This document shows, one piece after another, positions 40,579 to 48,306 of a stretch of DNA of 64,000 nucleotides. Numbering within the stretch: the first letter of the stretch is position 1; every line of letters starts with the position of its first letter. Origin of the DNA: Anaerolineales bacterium (GTDB lineage: Bacteria; Chloroflexota; Anaerolineae; Anaerolineales; UBA11579); NCBI GenBank assembly GCA_026129335.1, contig JAHCIH010000008.1, forward strand, positions 1 through 64,000, given 5' to 3'. Both the position numbers and the translations under genes were made by a program. Under the pieces are notes generated by a model. That model was not told the DNA's origin. It did no database searches and saw only the letters and a program-made list of their open reading frames with translations.

Positions 40579-41514
40579 ATGAGTAAGCTAAGTATGGCGA
40601 AAAAATTTAATAATCAAGCTGATGTCGTACTTTATGAGGGCAATGCCCTAGATCTTCTGGCTCAAATCCCCGATGGCTTAATTAAACTGGTTGTTACCTC
40701 CCCGCCTTATAACCTTGGGAAGCCCTATGAAACTCGTTTGGATATTGCCGAGTACATCGAACAGCAATCGTTGGTTATTGATGAGTGCTTCAGGGTGCTG
40801 CACGAAAACGGGAGCATATGCTGGCAGGTGGGGAACTACGTGAAAAATGGGGAGATCATTCCGATAGATATTATGCTCTTTCCTATTTTTCAAAGACTTG
40901 GACTTCACTTGAGGAATCGAATCGTTTGGCAATTTGGTCATGGTTTGCATGCTTCAAAACGTTTCTCTGGTCGCTATGAAGTTATCCTGTGGTTCACGAA
41001 ATCAAACGAGTATACGTTCAACTTAGATGCAATAAGGGTTCCGCAAAAGTATCCAAACAAGAAATATTTCAAAGGCTCCAAGAAAGGTGAATTGTCGGGT
41101 AACCCCCTTGGCAAGAATCCTTCAGATGTGTGGGAAATTCCCAATGTCAAGGCAAATCACGTGGAAAAAACAGATCATCCTTGTCAGTTCCCCGTGGAGT
41201 TAGTCGAACGTTTAGTTGTCTCTATGACCAACCCTAGTGACTGGGTGCTCGATCCTTTCATGGGAGTAGGCTCCGCTGCAATTGCCAGCCTCATGCATGG
41301 TCGAAAATCTATTGGCGCTGAGATCGTTCCAGAATATGTATATATTGCGAAAGAAAGAATCAAAGCTGCTGAGGAGGGCAAGTTGAGAATCCGGCCCATG
41401 GAAAGGCCTGTTTACGATCCTGGAATCAAAAATGGCGGCATCCCGCCTAAAGAAGTAAAGATAGACGGCCCTCTTCAGCAAACACTTCTTGAACAGAAAG
41501 AGGGATACGAATGA
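40579..41514 (+). CDS. Type II DNA methyltransferase, beta class (m4C/m6A)
   Basis: A 311-residue methyltransferase. The catalytic motif IV TSPPYN (40-45) precedes the SAM-binding motif I DPFMGVG (225-231), the beta-class order; the SPPY form is common in N4-cytosine enzymes. AT-rich relative to gatA. AGGAG lies 7 nt before the ATG, and TATAAA at 40542-40547 may be its -10. It overlaps the endonuclease gene by ATGA and should protect host DNA from it. Confidence 0.88.
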   Translation: MSKLSMAKKFNNQADVVLYEGNALDLLAQIPDGLIKLVVTSPPYNLGKPYETRLDIAEYIEQQSLVIDECFRVLHENGSICWQVGNYVKNGEIIPIDIMLFPIFQRLGLHLRNRIVWQFGHGLHASKRFSGRYEVILWFTKSNEYTFNLDAIRVPQKYPNKKYFKGSKKGELSGNPLGKNPSDVWEIPNVKANHVEKTDHPCQFPVELVERLVVSMTNPSDWVLDPFMGVGSAAIASLMHGRKSIGAEIVPEYVYIAKERIKAAEEGKLRIRPMERPVYDPGIKNGGIPPKEVKIDGPLQQTLLEQKEGYE

Positions 41515-42056
41515 AAATAGTCCATGAATATTCTCATTTGGGTGGCTCAGAGATACTCACTGTAAAGTATCCAGAAATTCGCTTGGAAATCCTAGAAGTA
41601 ATTGCCAGCATTCAAGCGAATAGAACCAAGGAAAGCTTGGAAAAAACTAAGCGGGGTAAATTGCTATATTCTCCCATCGATATGAATCGGCAATTTAAAG
41701 CACAATTTTACAGCCGAGGTTTTCGAGAACTTAAAGATACTTATACAATCACGGTTCCCAATAGCGATGTGAAAATAACCGGGGCGTATAAGCAGATAGA
41801 TTTTGTGAAAGAGCAAGTTTTGGTTGAAGTTCAAATGGGCAAGTATGCCTTTATGTTTTACGACATGGCCAAGTTTCAATACTTCTTTAATGAGAATCTT
41901 GCAGAAGTGGGTGTAGAAATTGTTCCTGCCCACGCTTTGTCACGCCAAATGTCCAGCGGTGTTTCTTACGGAGAGCAACTCATATATGACATTGAAAGGC
42001 TTAAGCGCCATTTTCCCGCTGTCCCAGTCACAATATTCTTGGTAGATGTAGATTAA
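41511..42056 (+). CDS. Type II restriction endonuclease, BglII/BstYI-like
   Basis: A 181-residue endonuclease. IDFVKEQVLVEVQMG places Asp97, Glu106 and Gln108 with spacing +9 and +11, identical to the catalytic Asp84/Glu93/Gln95 of BglII. Size and the following YDMAKFQYF segment also fit BglII/BstYI enzymes, which cut AGATCT or RGATCY. Coupled to the methyltransferase by ATGA; AT-rich like it. Exact site specificity is inferred. Confidence 0.7.
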   Translation: MKIVHEYSHLGGSEILTVKYPEIRLEILEVIASIQANRTKESLEKTKRGKLLYSPIDMNRQFKAQFYSRGFRELKDTYTITVPNSDVKITGAYKQIDFVKEQVLVEVQMGKYAFMFYDMAKFQYFFNENLAEVGVEIVPAHALSRQMSSGVSYGEQLIYDIERLKRHFPAVPVTIFLVDVD

Positions 42057-42062
42057 TTAATC

Positions 42063-43346
42063 TTGCCGCCGCTGAGCATATCTTCTACAGTGCCCAAATC
42101 AATCCACATCAACAAAACCCAGGCCCGACGCTTCGTCCTGAATCACCTGCACCTGCTGCTGCCGCGCAAGTTGAGCGGGGCGCAGGGCGTCTACGATTTC
42201 ATCCGCAAGGTCAACTGCATCCAATACGACCCGATCAATGTAGTCGGCCAGAACCCGCACCTGGTACTGCAATCCCGCGTGCGCGATTACCAGCCCGCCA
42301 TGTTGGACGCGCTGCTGTATAAGGAGCGCAAACTGGTCGACGGGTTCGACAAGCAAATGGCCATCTACCCAAGCGAAGATTGGCCGGATTTCGCCTATTA
42401 CCGCAGCCGGATGGCCAAGACCTACATGGAAGCTGCCAGCACGGCCCCGGCAGTCAAGTTGGTCGAGCCTGTGCGCCAGGCCATTGAAGAGCGCGGCCCG
42501 TTATCCTCCCTGGAGTTTGAGGACAAGACCAAGATGGATTGGTGGTTGGCTGGTTCGGCCCGCGCTGCCCGTATCGCTATGGACATCCTCTTCTATCGCG
42601 GCGACACCGTGGTGCACCACCGCGTGGGCACGCGGCGCTACTTCGACCTGAGCGAGCGCGTACTCCCGGCAAAGCTGGCCAAAGCGCTCAGGCCGCAGGC
42701 TTCGCAGGATGAGTACATGGAATGGCATGTGCTGCGCCGCGCCGGCGGCATCGGCCTGCTGCATTCCAAGACCAGTATGGAATACGGCGGCCTGGTGGGC
42801 TGGCAGGGCGGGCGCGTCAAGGCCGCCCTGCAGCGCCTGGCCGAGAAGGGCCATCTGGTGCAGATATTCATCGAGGGCCTGAACCGTCTGAAGTACTATG
42901 TGCGCCCGCAAGACCTGCCGGCGCTGCATGCGGCGGCCAAAGCGCCGAAAGGCAAGCTGGGCGCGGCGCTGATCGCCCCGCTGGACAATCTGATGTGGAA
43001 CCGCGGCCTGGTACGCGAGCTGTTCGATTTCGACTACATCTGGGAAGTGTATGTACCGGAGCCCAAACGCAAACACGGCTATTACGTCCTGCCGGTGTTG
43101 TACGGCGACCGGCTGGTGGCGCGCATGGATCCTGAATTTGACCGCCAGAGCAAAGTCTTCCGCGTCAAAAACTGGTGGTGGCAGAATGGCGTCGACAAGA
43201 AGGACGAGGCGATACTCTCCGCTATTCAGGAATGCCTGGCTGCCTTTGCCAGGTACCTCAAGGCGCAGGGTATTGAACTTGGGCCTGCCGTGAAGGGCGA
43301 ACCGGGATTGAAGCGCGCCGTCGCAGCGGCGGGCAAAGGGAACTGA
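42063..43346 (+). CDS. YcaQ/AlkZ-like (HTH_42) DNA glycosylase
   Basis: A 427-residue winged-helix-repeat protein. RKVNCIQYDPINVV has QYD at residues 54-56, the Q-hydrophobic-D form of the catalytic motif found in E. coli YcaQ (AlkX), which excises alkylated bases and unhooks interstrand crosslinks. WNRGLVRELFDFDY and YYVLPVLYGDRLVAR match the C-terminal family pattern. The start is uncertain: TTG 42063 or GTG 42090; no Shine-Dalgarno. Followed 1 nt later by an AlkD-like gene. Confidence 0.82.
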   Translation: MPPLSISSTVPKSIHINKTQARRFVLNHLHLLLPRKLSGAQGVYDFIRKVNCIQYDPINVVGQNPHLVLQSRVRDYQPAMLDALLYKERKLVDGFDKQMAIYPSEDWPDFAYYRSRMAKTYMEAASTAPAVKLVEPVRQAIEERGPLSSLEFEDKTKMDWWLAGSARAARIAMDILFYRGDTVVHHRVGTRRYFDLSERVLPAKLAKALRPQASQDEYMEWHVLRRAGGIGLLHSKTSMEYGGLVGWQGGRVKAALQRLAEKGHLVQIFIEGLNRLKYYVRPQDLPALHAAAKAPKGKLGAALIAPLDNLMWNRGLVRELFDFDYIWEVYVPEPKRKHGYYVLPVLYGDRLVARMDPEFDRQSKVFRVKNWWWQNGVDKKDEAILSAIQECLAAFARYLKAQGIELGPAVKGEPGLKRAVAAAGKGN

Positions 43347-43347
43347 C

Positions 43348-44049
43348 GTGTCGCAAGCCTTCGATGAAATTCTTGCCGAGTTGAAGCAGCAGGGCAGCGA
43401 AGCCGACCGGGCCGGCATGGCCCGCTTCGGCATCGCCGTCGAGCGCGCCTTTGGCGTGAAGCACCCCGTGCTCAAGCAAATCGCTCGCCGGCACCGCAAG
43501 AACCACGCGCTGGCGCTGGAACTCTGGGACAGTGGCTTCCACGAAGCCCGCCTGCTGGCCACGCTGATCGCCGACCCGGCGCAAGTGACCGAAGCGCAGC
43601 TGGATGCCTGGGTGCAGGAGATCAATTCCTGGGATCTCTGCGACGGGTTCACCGGCAACCTGGCCGATAAGACGCCCTTCGCCTACGCCAAGGCGGTCGA
43701 GTGGGCGCATCGCCAAGAGGAGTTCGTGCGTCGCGCCGGCTTCGCGCTGATCGCCTGGCTGGCCGTGCACGACAAGACCGCTCCCAATGCCAAGCTGGCG
43801 CCGTTCTTCGAGCTTATCGAACAGTACGCGGGCGACGAACGCAATTTCGTCAAGAAGGCGGTCAACTGGGCGCTGCGCCAGTTGGGCAAGCGCAACCGGG
43901 CGCTGAACCAACAGGCCATCGCCGCCGCACAGCGCATCGCTACCCTGGATTCCAAGGCGGCTCGTTGGATCGCCGCCGACGCGCTGCGCGAACTGCAAAG
44001 TGAGGCGGTGCAAGCACGGTTGGACACAAAAGCGGCCAAGGAGGTGTAG
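43348..44049 (+). CDS. AlkD-like HEAT-repeat DNA glycosylase
   Basis: A 233-residue all-alpha protein of the DNA alkylation repair family. NSWDLCDGF gives Trp and Asp four residues apart, as W109/D113 in Bacillus cereus AlkD; an Arg in EFVRRAGFALIAWL fits R148. NFVKKAVNWALRQLGK is the conserved C-terminal repeat. It removes N3/N7-alkylpurines without base flipping. Start GTG 43348, with AAGGGAA upstream, 1 nt after the YcaQ-like gene, so both are co-expressed. Confidence 0.88.
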   Translation: MSQAFDEILAELKQQGSEADRAGMARFGIAVERAFGVKHPVLKQIARRHRKNHALALELWDSGFHEARLLATLIADPAQVTEAQLDAWVQEINSWDLCDGFTGNLADKTPFAYAKAVEWAHRQEEFVRRAGFALIAWLAVHDKTAPNAKLAPFFELIEQYAGDERNFVKKAVNWALRQLGKRNRALNQQAIAAAQRIATLDSKAARWIAADALRELQSEAVQARLDTKAAKEV

Positions 44050-44051
44050 CC

Positions 44052-44414
44052 ATGGCGCAAGATTGGCGCAAGGTCTTATCGAGCAAACCAGGAGCAGAGG
44101 CAAGCTATCCCTTCGGGCCGGGCGCGCTGGTCTTCAAGGTGGCCGGCAAAATGTTTGCCCTGCTCGGCGAAGACGAAGCCATCGAGAGCATCAACCTGAA
44201 ATGCGATCCGCAGGACGCGCTCGCGCTGCGCGCAGCTCACCCGGCGATCACGCCTGGGTATCACATGAACAAAAAACACTGGAATACGTTGCTGCTGGAC
44301 GGCAGTCTGCCGGATGAGCTGGTACTTGAACTGATCGACCAGTCCTACGATCTGGTGGCGGCCAAGCTGCCCAAGGCGGTGCGCAAAGAGCTAGGCTTGG
44401 ACGCGGCAGACTAA
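44052..44414 (+). CDS. MmcQ/YjbR family protein
   Basis: A 120-residue single-domain protein with a CyaY-like fold: SYPFGPGALVFKVAGKMFALL, INLKCDPQDALALR, PGYHMNKKHWNTLLL and LIDQSYDLVAAKLPK are all standard. These proteins often neighbour DNA-related genes; DNA binding is suspected but not established. Starts 2 nt after the AlkD gene. Confidence 0.88.
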   Translation: MAQDWRKVLSSKPGAEASYPFGPGALVFKVAGKMFALLGEDEAIESINLKCDPQDALALRAAHPAITPGYHMNKKHWNTLLLDGSLPDELVLELIDQSYDLVAAKLPKAVRKELGLDAAD

Positions 44415-44418
44415 ACGG

Positions 44419-44643
44419 CTAGTCTCCGATCTCTTTGCTCTCCCCGTTCGGCCCCAACTGCCGGACATGCAATTGCGCCTTCTCCAGCAGCTGGGCGCAG
44501 TGCGCCGCCAGCGCCTGGCCACGGGCGTACAGGTTTACTGAGGCGTCCAAATCGCCCAGCTCGCCTTCCAGCTGGCGCACCACCTCCTCCAGTTCCTGCA
44601 AGGCTTGCTCGTAGCTCAGGTTCTCAACCGGCGTTTCACTCAT
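44419..44643 (-). CDS. xseB: Exodeoxyribonuclease VII small subunit
   Basis: A 74-residue helical protein with the XseB pattern SYEQALQELEEVVRQLEGELGDLDASVNLYARG. Binds in many copies to XseA to form the nuclease that trims single-stranded DNA. GAGGAT precedes the ATG; 10 nt after xseA. Confidence 0.93.
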   Translation of the reverse strand: MSETPVENLSYEQALQELEEVVRQLEGELGDLDASVNLYARGQALAAHCAQLLEKAQLHVRQLGPNGESKEIGD

Positions 44644-44653
44644 CTGCCTATCC

Positions 44654-45811
44654 TCATTGCGTTTTGTTCACGGTGACGCCAAAGCGGCCGTCGTGCAGGT
44701 GCACTTCCAGCGCCTCGCCGGGCTGCGCCGCCGCGGCGCTGGAGAGCACCGCCCCGCCCGGCCGCGCCACGATGGCGTAGCCGCGCTGCAGCACCGCCTC
44801 AGGGCTCAGCGCCGCCAGCCGGGCCTGGGCTGCGCCCAGGCCGGCGCGCAGCAGCTCCAGGCGCCCGCCCAGCGCACGGGTCGCCCGCAGGGCCAGCTCG
44901 TCCAGGCGCTGCCCCTGGCGGGCGATCAATGCAGCGGGCGAATAACGCGCCAATTGCTGCTGCAAAGCGGCGATTTGGGCGGCCAGGTCGGCCTGGTTGG
45001 GCGTGGCCAGCTCAGCGGCGGCGGTGGGCGTGGGGGCGCGCAGGTCGGCGGCGAAGTCCGCCAGGGTGAAGTCGGTCTCGTGGCCCACGCCGCTGACCAC
45101 CGGTACTGCCGAGGCAACGATGGCGCGCACCAGCCGCTCGCTGTTGAACGCGGCCAGGTCTTGCGGCGAGCCGCCGCCGCGGGCCAGCAAGATCACATCC
45201 GGCTGGGCGAACTGGTTTAACCCGGCCAGGGCGCGCAATATCTCGGCGGCGGCTTCCTCGCCCTGCACCGCGGCGGGGGCCAGCACCACTTCGGCCAACG
45301 GGAAACGCCGCGCCAGGGTCTGCAGCATATCCTGCAGCGCCGCCCCGCTGGGCGAGGTGACGATGCCGATGCGCCGCGGCCAGGCGGGCAGTGGGCGCTT
45401 GCGCGCCGGGTCGAAGAGACCTTCGGCCTCCAGCTTGGCCTTCAGTTGCACGAAGCGTTGGTACAGCGCGCCTTCGCCGCTGGTGCGGATCTCGTCCACA
45501 TACAGCTGGTAGCGCCCGCCGGCCTCGTACACGCTCAGCCCGCCGTGTACCTCCAGCTGGTCGCCGTCTTTGGGGATGTGCGCCTGCAGCTCGGCGGTGC
45601 TGCGCCACATCACGCAAGGCAATTGGGCGTTATGGTCTTTGAGGGTGAAGTACCAGTGGCCGGACCTGGGCCGCGAGAAGTTGGTCACCTCGCCGCGCAC
45701 CCACACATCCTGCAGCATACCCTCGGATTCGATGAGAGCGCGCAGCACCCGCGAGATGTCGCTGACCGTCAGGGTCGGGCGCGGCCCGGCGAACATGGAC
45801 AATTGTTCCAT
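44654..45811 (-). CDS. xseA: Exodeoxyribonuclease VII large subunit
   Basis: A 385-residue XseA: an N-terminal OB-fold (VWVRGEVTNFSRPRSGHWYFTLKD) and a catalytic domain with GIVTSPSGAALQDML, DVILLARGGGSPQDL and VVSGVGHETDFTLADFAADLRAPTPTAAAEL. Degrades ssDNA in both directions. The ATG has no Shine-Dalgarno; a minus-strand TATGCT lies 6 nt upstream, again a possible leaderless start. Confidence 0.95.
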   Translation of the reverse strand: MEQLSMFAGPRPTLTVSDISRVLRALIESEGMLQDVWVRGEVTNFSRPRSGHWYFTLKDHNAQLPCVMWRSTAELQAHIPKDGDQLEVHGGLSVYEAGGRYQLYVDEIRTSGEGALYQRFVQLKAKLEAEGLFDPARKRPLPAWPRRIGIVTSPSGAALQDMLQTLARRFPLAEVVLAPAAVQGEEAAAEILRALAGLNQFAQPDVILLARGGGSPQDLAAFNSERLVRAIVASAVPVVSGVGHETDFTLADFAADLRAPTPTAAAELATPNQADLAAQIAALQQQLARYSPAALIARQGQRLDELALRATRALGGRLELLRAGLGAAQARLAALSPEAVLQRGYAIVARPGGAVLSSAAAAQPGEALEVHLHDGRFGVTVNKTQ

Positions 45812-45871
45812 AATGTGAGCATACTACAAATCGGCTTGGGTCGGTCTGCTACAATGGGGCTGGAGCCCCCC

Positions 45872-46357
45872 ATGCAGCGTCTTTTCTCCCCATGGCGCAA
45901 GCCCTACATCCAACGCGACAAAAGCAAAGCTGGCGAGTGCGTCTTCTGCGCAGCCCTTAAGAAACCGGACGGCCCCGAGAACCTGATTTTGCATCGCGGC
46001 GAAAAAGCCTTCGTGATGCTCAACCGCTTCCCTTACACCAGCGGGCACCTGCTGGCACTGCCCTTTGAGCACATCGCCCAGTTGGAGCAGCTGACGCCCC
46101 AAACCCGCGCCGAGCTGTTCGAACTGGCCAACACCGCCGTGGGCGTGTTGCGTTCCGTGTATGCGCCGGGCGGCTTCAACCTGGGCGCCAACCTGGGCGC
46201 GGCGGCTGGCGCCGGCATCGAAGAGCACCTGCATCTGCACGTGCTGCCGCGCTGGAACGGCGACACCAACTTTATGTCGGCCCTGGGCCAAACCCGCGTG
46301 CTGCCCGAAACCCTGGAAGAAACCTGGGAGCGGCTCAAGGCCGCCTGGCCAGCTTAA
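45872..46357 (+). CDS. HIT-family nucleotide hydrolase/phosphorylase
   Basis: A 161-residue histidine-triad protein of the Ap4A phosphorylase-like branch: CVFCAALK (zinc-type Cys pair), LNRFPYTSGHLLALPFEH, and the triad HLHLHVLPRW with the catalytic His. Start 45872 (MQRLFSPWRKPYI) fits the family; the ATG at 45854 lies inside a TACAAT -10 box and is rejected. Hydrolyses dinucleoside polyphosphates or nucleotide adducts. Confidence 0.9.
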   Translation: MQRLFSPWRKPYIQRDKSKAGECVFCAALKKPDGPENLILHRGEKAFVMLNRFPYTSGHLLALPFEHIAQLEQLTPQTRAELFELANTAVGVLRSVYAPGGFNLGANLGAAAGAGIEEHLHLHVLPRWNGDTNFMSALGQTRVLPETLEETWERLKAAWPA

Positions 46358-46360
46358 AAC

Positions 46361-46396
46361 AAAAGGCGAGGGTGCAACACCCTCGCCTTTTTTGTT
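46361..46396. terminator. Bidirectional terminator
   Basis: A 14-bp perfect stem AAAAGGCGAGGGTG/CACCCTCGCCTTTT with a CAA loop and flanking T-tracts on both strands; separates the HIT gene from the converging exported-protein operon. Confidence 0.92.
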
Positions 46397-46412
46397 TTGA
46401 TTTGCTCTTATC

Positions 46413-47141
46413 TCAACAACTGCCTCCCCGGATCTGGTTCAGGCATTCCATGGTCATAAAATCGAAACCGAACTTGTATTCGCCTGATGCGGGATTGGTA
46501 TCGTAAATCGTGATCACGAAGTGGTTTGTCTCGTCTTTGTTCAGCAACCAGTTCCCTAAATCCAGCGGGGCTCGCCCGGGCTGAACTACGGGATCATACA
46601 ACTCGACGTTATAGATCAGGTCAATGCTGTCCCCGCGGCGTATTTCCAGTCGCGCTTTACCATAGTCAGGCGCGATGGTGCCGTAGAGCATCAGGTTGTA
46701 GAAGTTGGTCTCATTGACCCTCAACTCAAACACGAGTTGGCAATCTGGTCCGGAACCGAACAACTGGTCGCCCTCGTTCCATCGCTCAGCCCCAAAGGGG
46801 CTCATATCCTGGCGCTCGGTATAGCAGGTATTCATCCGCGAGGGAAGTATGGGCACATCGTCGAACTCGATGATGACTAGGTCTTTCGGCGGCTCCACCC
46901 TGCCGCCGGGCAGCTGCGCTTGTGTGGCAGTTTGGGTAGGTGCGGCGGTCGGCGGCACTCGGGTGGGTGCAGTGGTGGGCGGCACGCGAGTGCTGGTGGG
47001 GTTAGCCGGAGCGGCGTTCAGGGCGTCCAAAGTTTGCTGCGCAGCGGCCAACTGTGCGGTTTGCGCTGCCCCACCGGACGGGGCGCAGGCGGAGAGTGCC
47101 ATTAGGGCGGCCAAAACTGCTAAGGCGATCTTTCGATTCAT
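46413..47141 (-). CDS. Hypothetical lipoprotein
   Basis: A 242-residue lipoprotein: signal with lipobox LSAC, a coiled-coil-like AAQQTLDALNAA piece, a Thr/Pro repeat linker (TRVPPTTAPTRVPPTAAPT) and a C-terminal beta-rich domain with four or more Cys. No family recognised. Last gene of the four-gene exported operon, 18 nt after the previous gene's stop. Confidence 0.65.
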   Translation of the reverse strand: MNRKIALAVLAALMALSACAPSGGAAQTAQLAAAQQTLDALNAAPANPTSTRVPPTTAPTRVPPTAAPTQTATQAQLPGGRVEPPKDLVIIEFDDVPILPSRMNTCYTERQDMSPFGAERWNEGDQLFGSGPDCQLVFELRVNETNFYNLMLYGTIAPDYGKARLEIRRGDSIDLIYNVELYDPVVQPGRAPLDLGNWLLNKDETNHFVITIYDTNPASGEYKFGFDFMTMECLNQIRGGSC

Positions 47142-47159
47142 TTCTTGAACTCCTTTGGC

Positions 47160-48293
47160 TTAGCGGATTACTGCAGCAACTTGAATGCTTTGATTGAAAG
47201 AGCTGACCTGGTTGCCGGCTGCATCATAGGCCCTGGCGGAATAAATGTACGTGCCGGCGTTGAGCGGTTGGCTGTAATTGAAGGTACACACGTTTGAATT
47301 CTGGCAGGTGTGTATCAGCCCGCCGCTCTGGCCCTGGCGGACAAAGTAGATTTCGATGCGGGTTACACCTACATTGTCCCCAGCTGTGACGCTGAAGGAC
47401 AAGTAATCGTCTTCTGTGGGCTGGGTCGGCGACCAGTGCAGCGTGTAAATAACCGGAGCCTGCGTATCTGCCAGCGGCGCGGGCGTAGTAGCCACTCCAA
47501 CCGGGCCGGACGGTTCTTCATCAGGGGCCTGTACGCTAAATTGGATTTGGATACGCCCGGTGCCCAAAAAACCCGCATCGACCCTGTCGTTCTGCTCGTC
47601 CTGCAGCTGCCACAGCCAGGTGTAGTTGCCCGGCTGGGCCGGTGCAGCCAGACCTTGCGAGAAGCTGGCGCTGCCGCCTGGCTGGACGTTTTGCCCAAGG
47701 CTGATCTGGGGGTTGTTTATGTTGGCGCGAGTTCCGCTGAAGAACACGAGCTTATATCCAGTACTCCAAGTACAGTTCCCGGAATTCCTCAATACCCACT
47801 CTTGAGTAAATTCTTGGCCCGGGGCAAACACCCGTCCGTCAGGTAACGCCTGGCTGAGCAGTTCGGCGCTGTCTGTACAGTCTTCCGCAAGAGCCGCTAC
47901 CGGTGGCTCTTCCGGCGCATCTTCCTCTCCCAAGATAATGATGCGGGCAAGGGCGGGTTGGCCCCACTCGCCGCTGCGGTTTTGCGCCACGGCACTGAGC
48001 AGGTATTCTCCGGCCGCGTCCGGCCGCCAAGTGTGGCGCAGGGTCACAAACGCCGCTGAGCCCTGATTGGGCAGTGTGGCCAGCAGTTCGTCGCCTAGGC
48101 TGAGGGCTACGGCGCTGATGCCGCCTGCTTCGCCTGCATGCAGAACGATCTCAACGTCTTGCCCAACCACAAACTGGCTTCCGCTTAGCGGCGCATCAAT
48201 CCAGGCGCTGGGACCAGCCGCAGTTCCTGGGGCGCAGGCTGCCAAAAGCAGAGCGAAACTGAACAACACTGCATAGCGCGATAGTTTTGTCAT
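47160..48293 (-). CDS. Lipoprotein with NBR1-like Ig (FW) domain
   Basis: A 377-residue lipoprotein, lipobox LAAC. Three beta domains: an Ig-like domain (PLSGSQFVVGQDVEIVLHA), a central NBR1-type four-Trp domain (FTQEWVLRNSGNCTWSTGYKL ... PGNYTWLWQLQ), and a C-terminal Ig/FN3-like domain (TQAPVIYTLHWSP ... GTYIYSARAYDAAGNQV). ATG 48293 is preferred to 48317, which overlaps the upstream gene by 11 nt. Such domains bind proteins or glycans at the surface. Confidence 0.75.
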   Translation of the reverse strand: MTKLSRYAVLFSFALLLAACAPGTAAGPSAWIDAPLSGSQFVVGQDVEIVLHAGEAGGISAVALSLGDELLATLPNQGSAAFVTLRHTWRPDAAGEYLLSAVAQNRSGEWGQPALARIIILGEEDAPEEPPVAALAEDCTDSAELLSQALPDGRVFAPGQEFTQEWVLRNSGNCTWSTGYKLVFFSGTRANINNPQISLGQNVQPGGSASFSQGLAAPAQPGNYTWLWQLQDEQNDRVDAGFLGTGRIQIQFSVQAPDEEPSGPVGVATTPAPLADTQAPVIYTLHWSPTQPTEDDYLSFSVTAGDNVGVTRIEIYFVRQGQSGGLIHTCQNSNVCTFNYSQPLNAGTYIYSARAYDAAGNQVSSFNQSIQVAAVIR

Positions 48294-48306
48294 CTTTGCC
48301 TTTAGC

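Noticed and set aside
45854..45871. ATG at 45854 as the start of the HIT gene
   Set aside because: It overlaps a TACAAT -10 hexamer, and the family N-terminus begins at the next ATG (45872).
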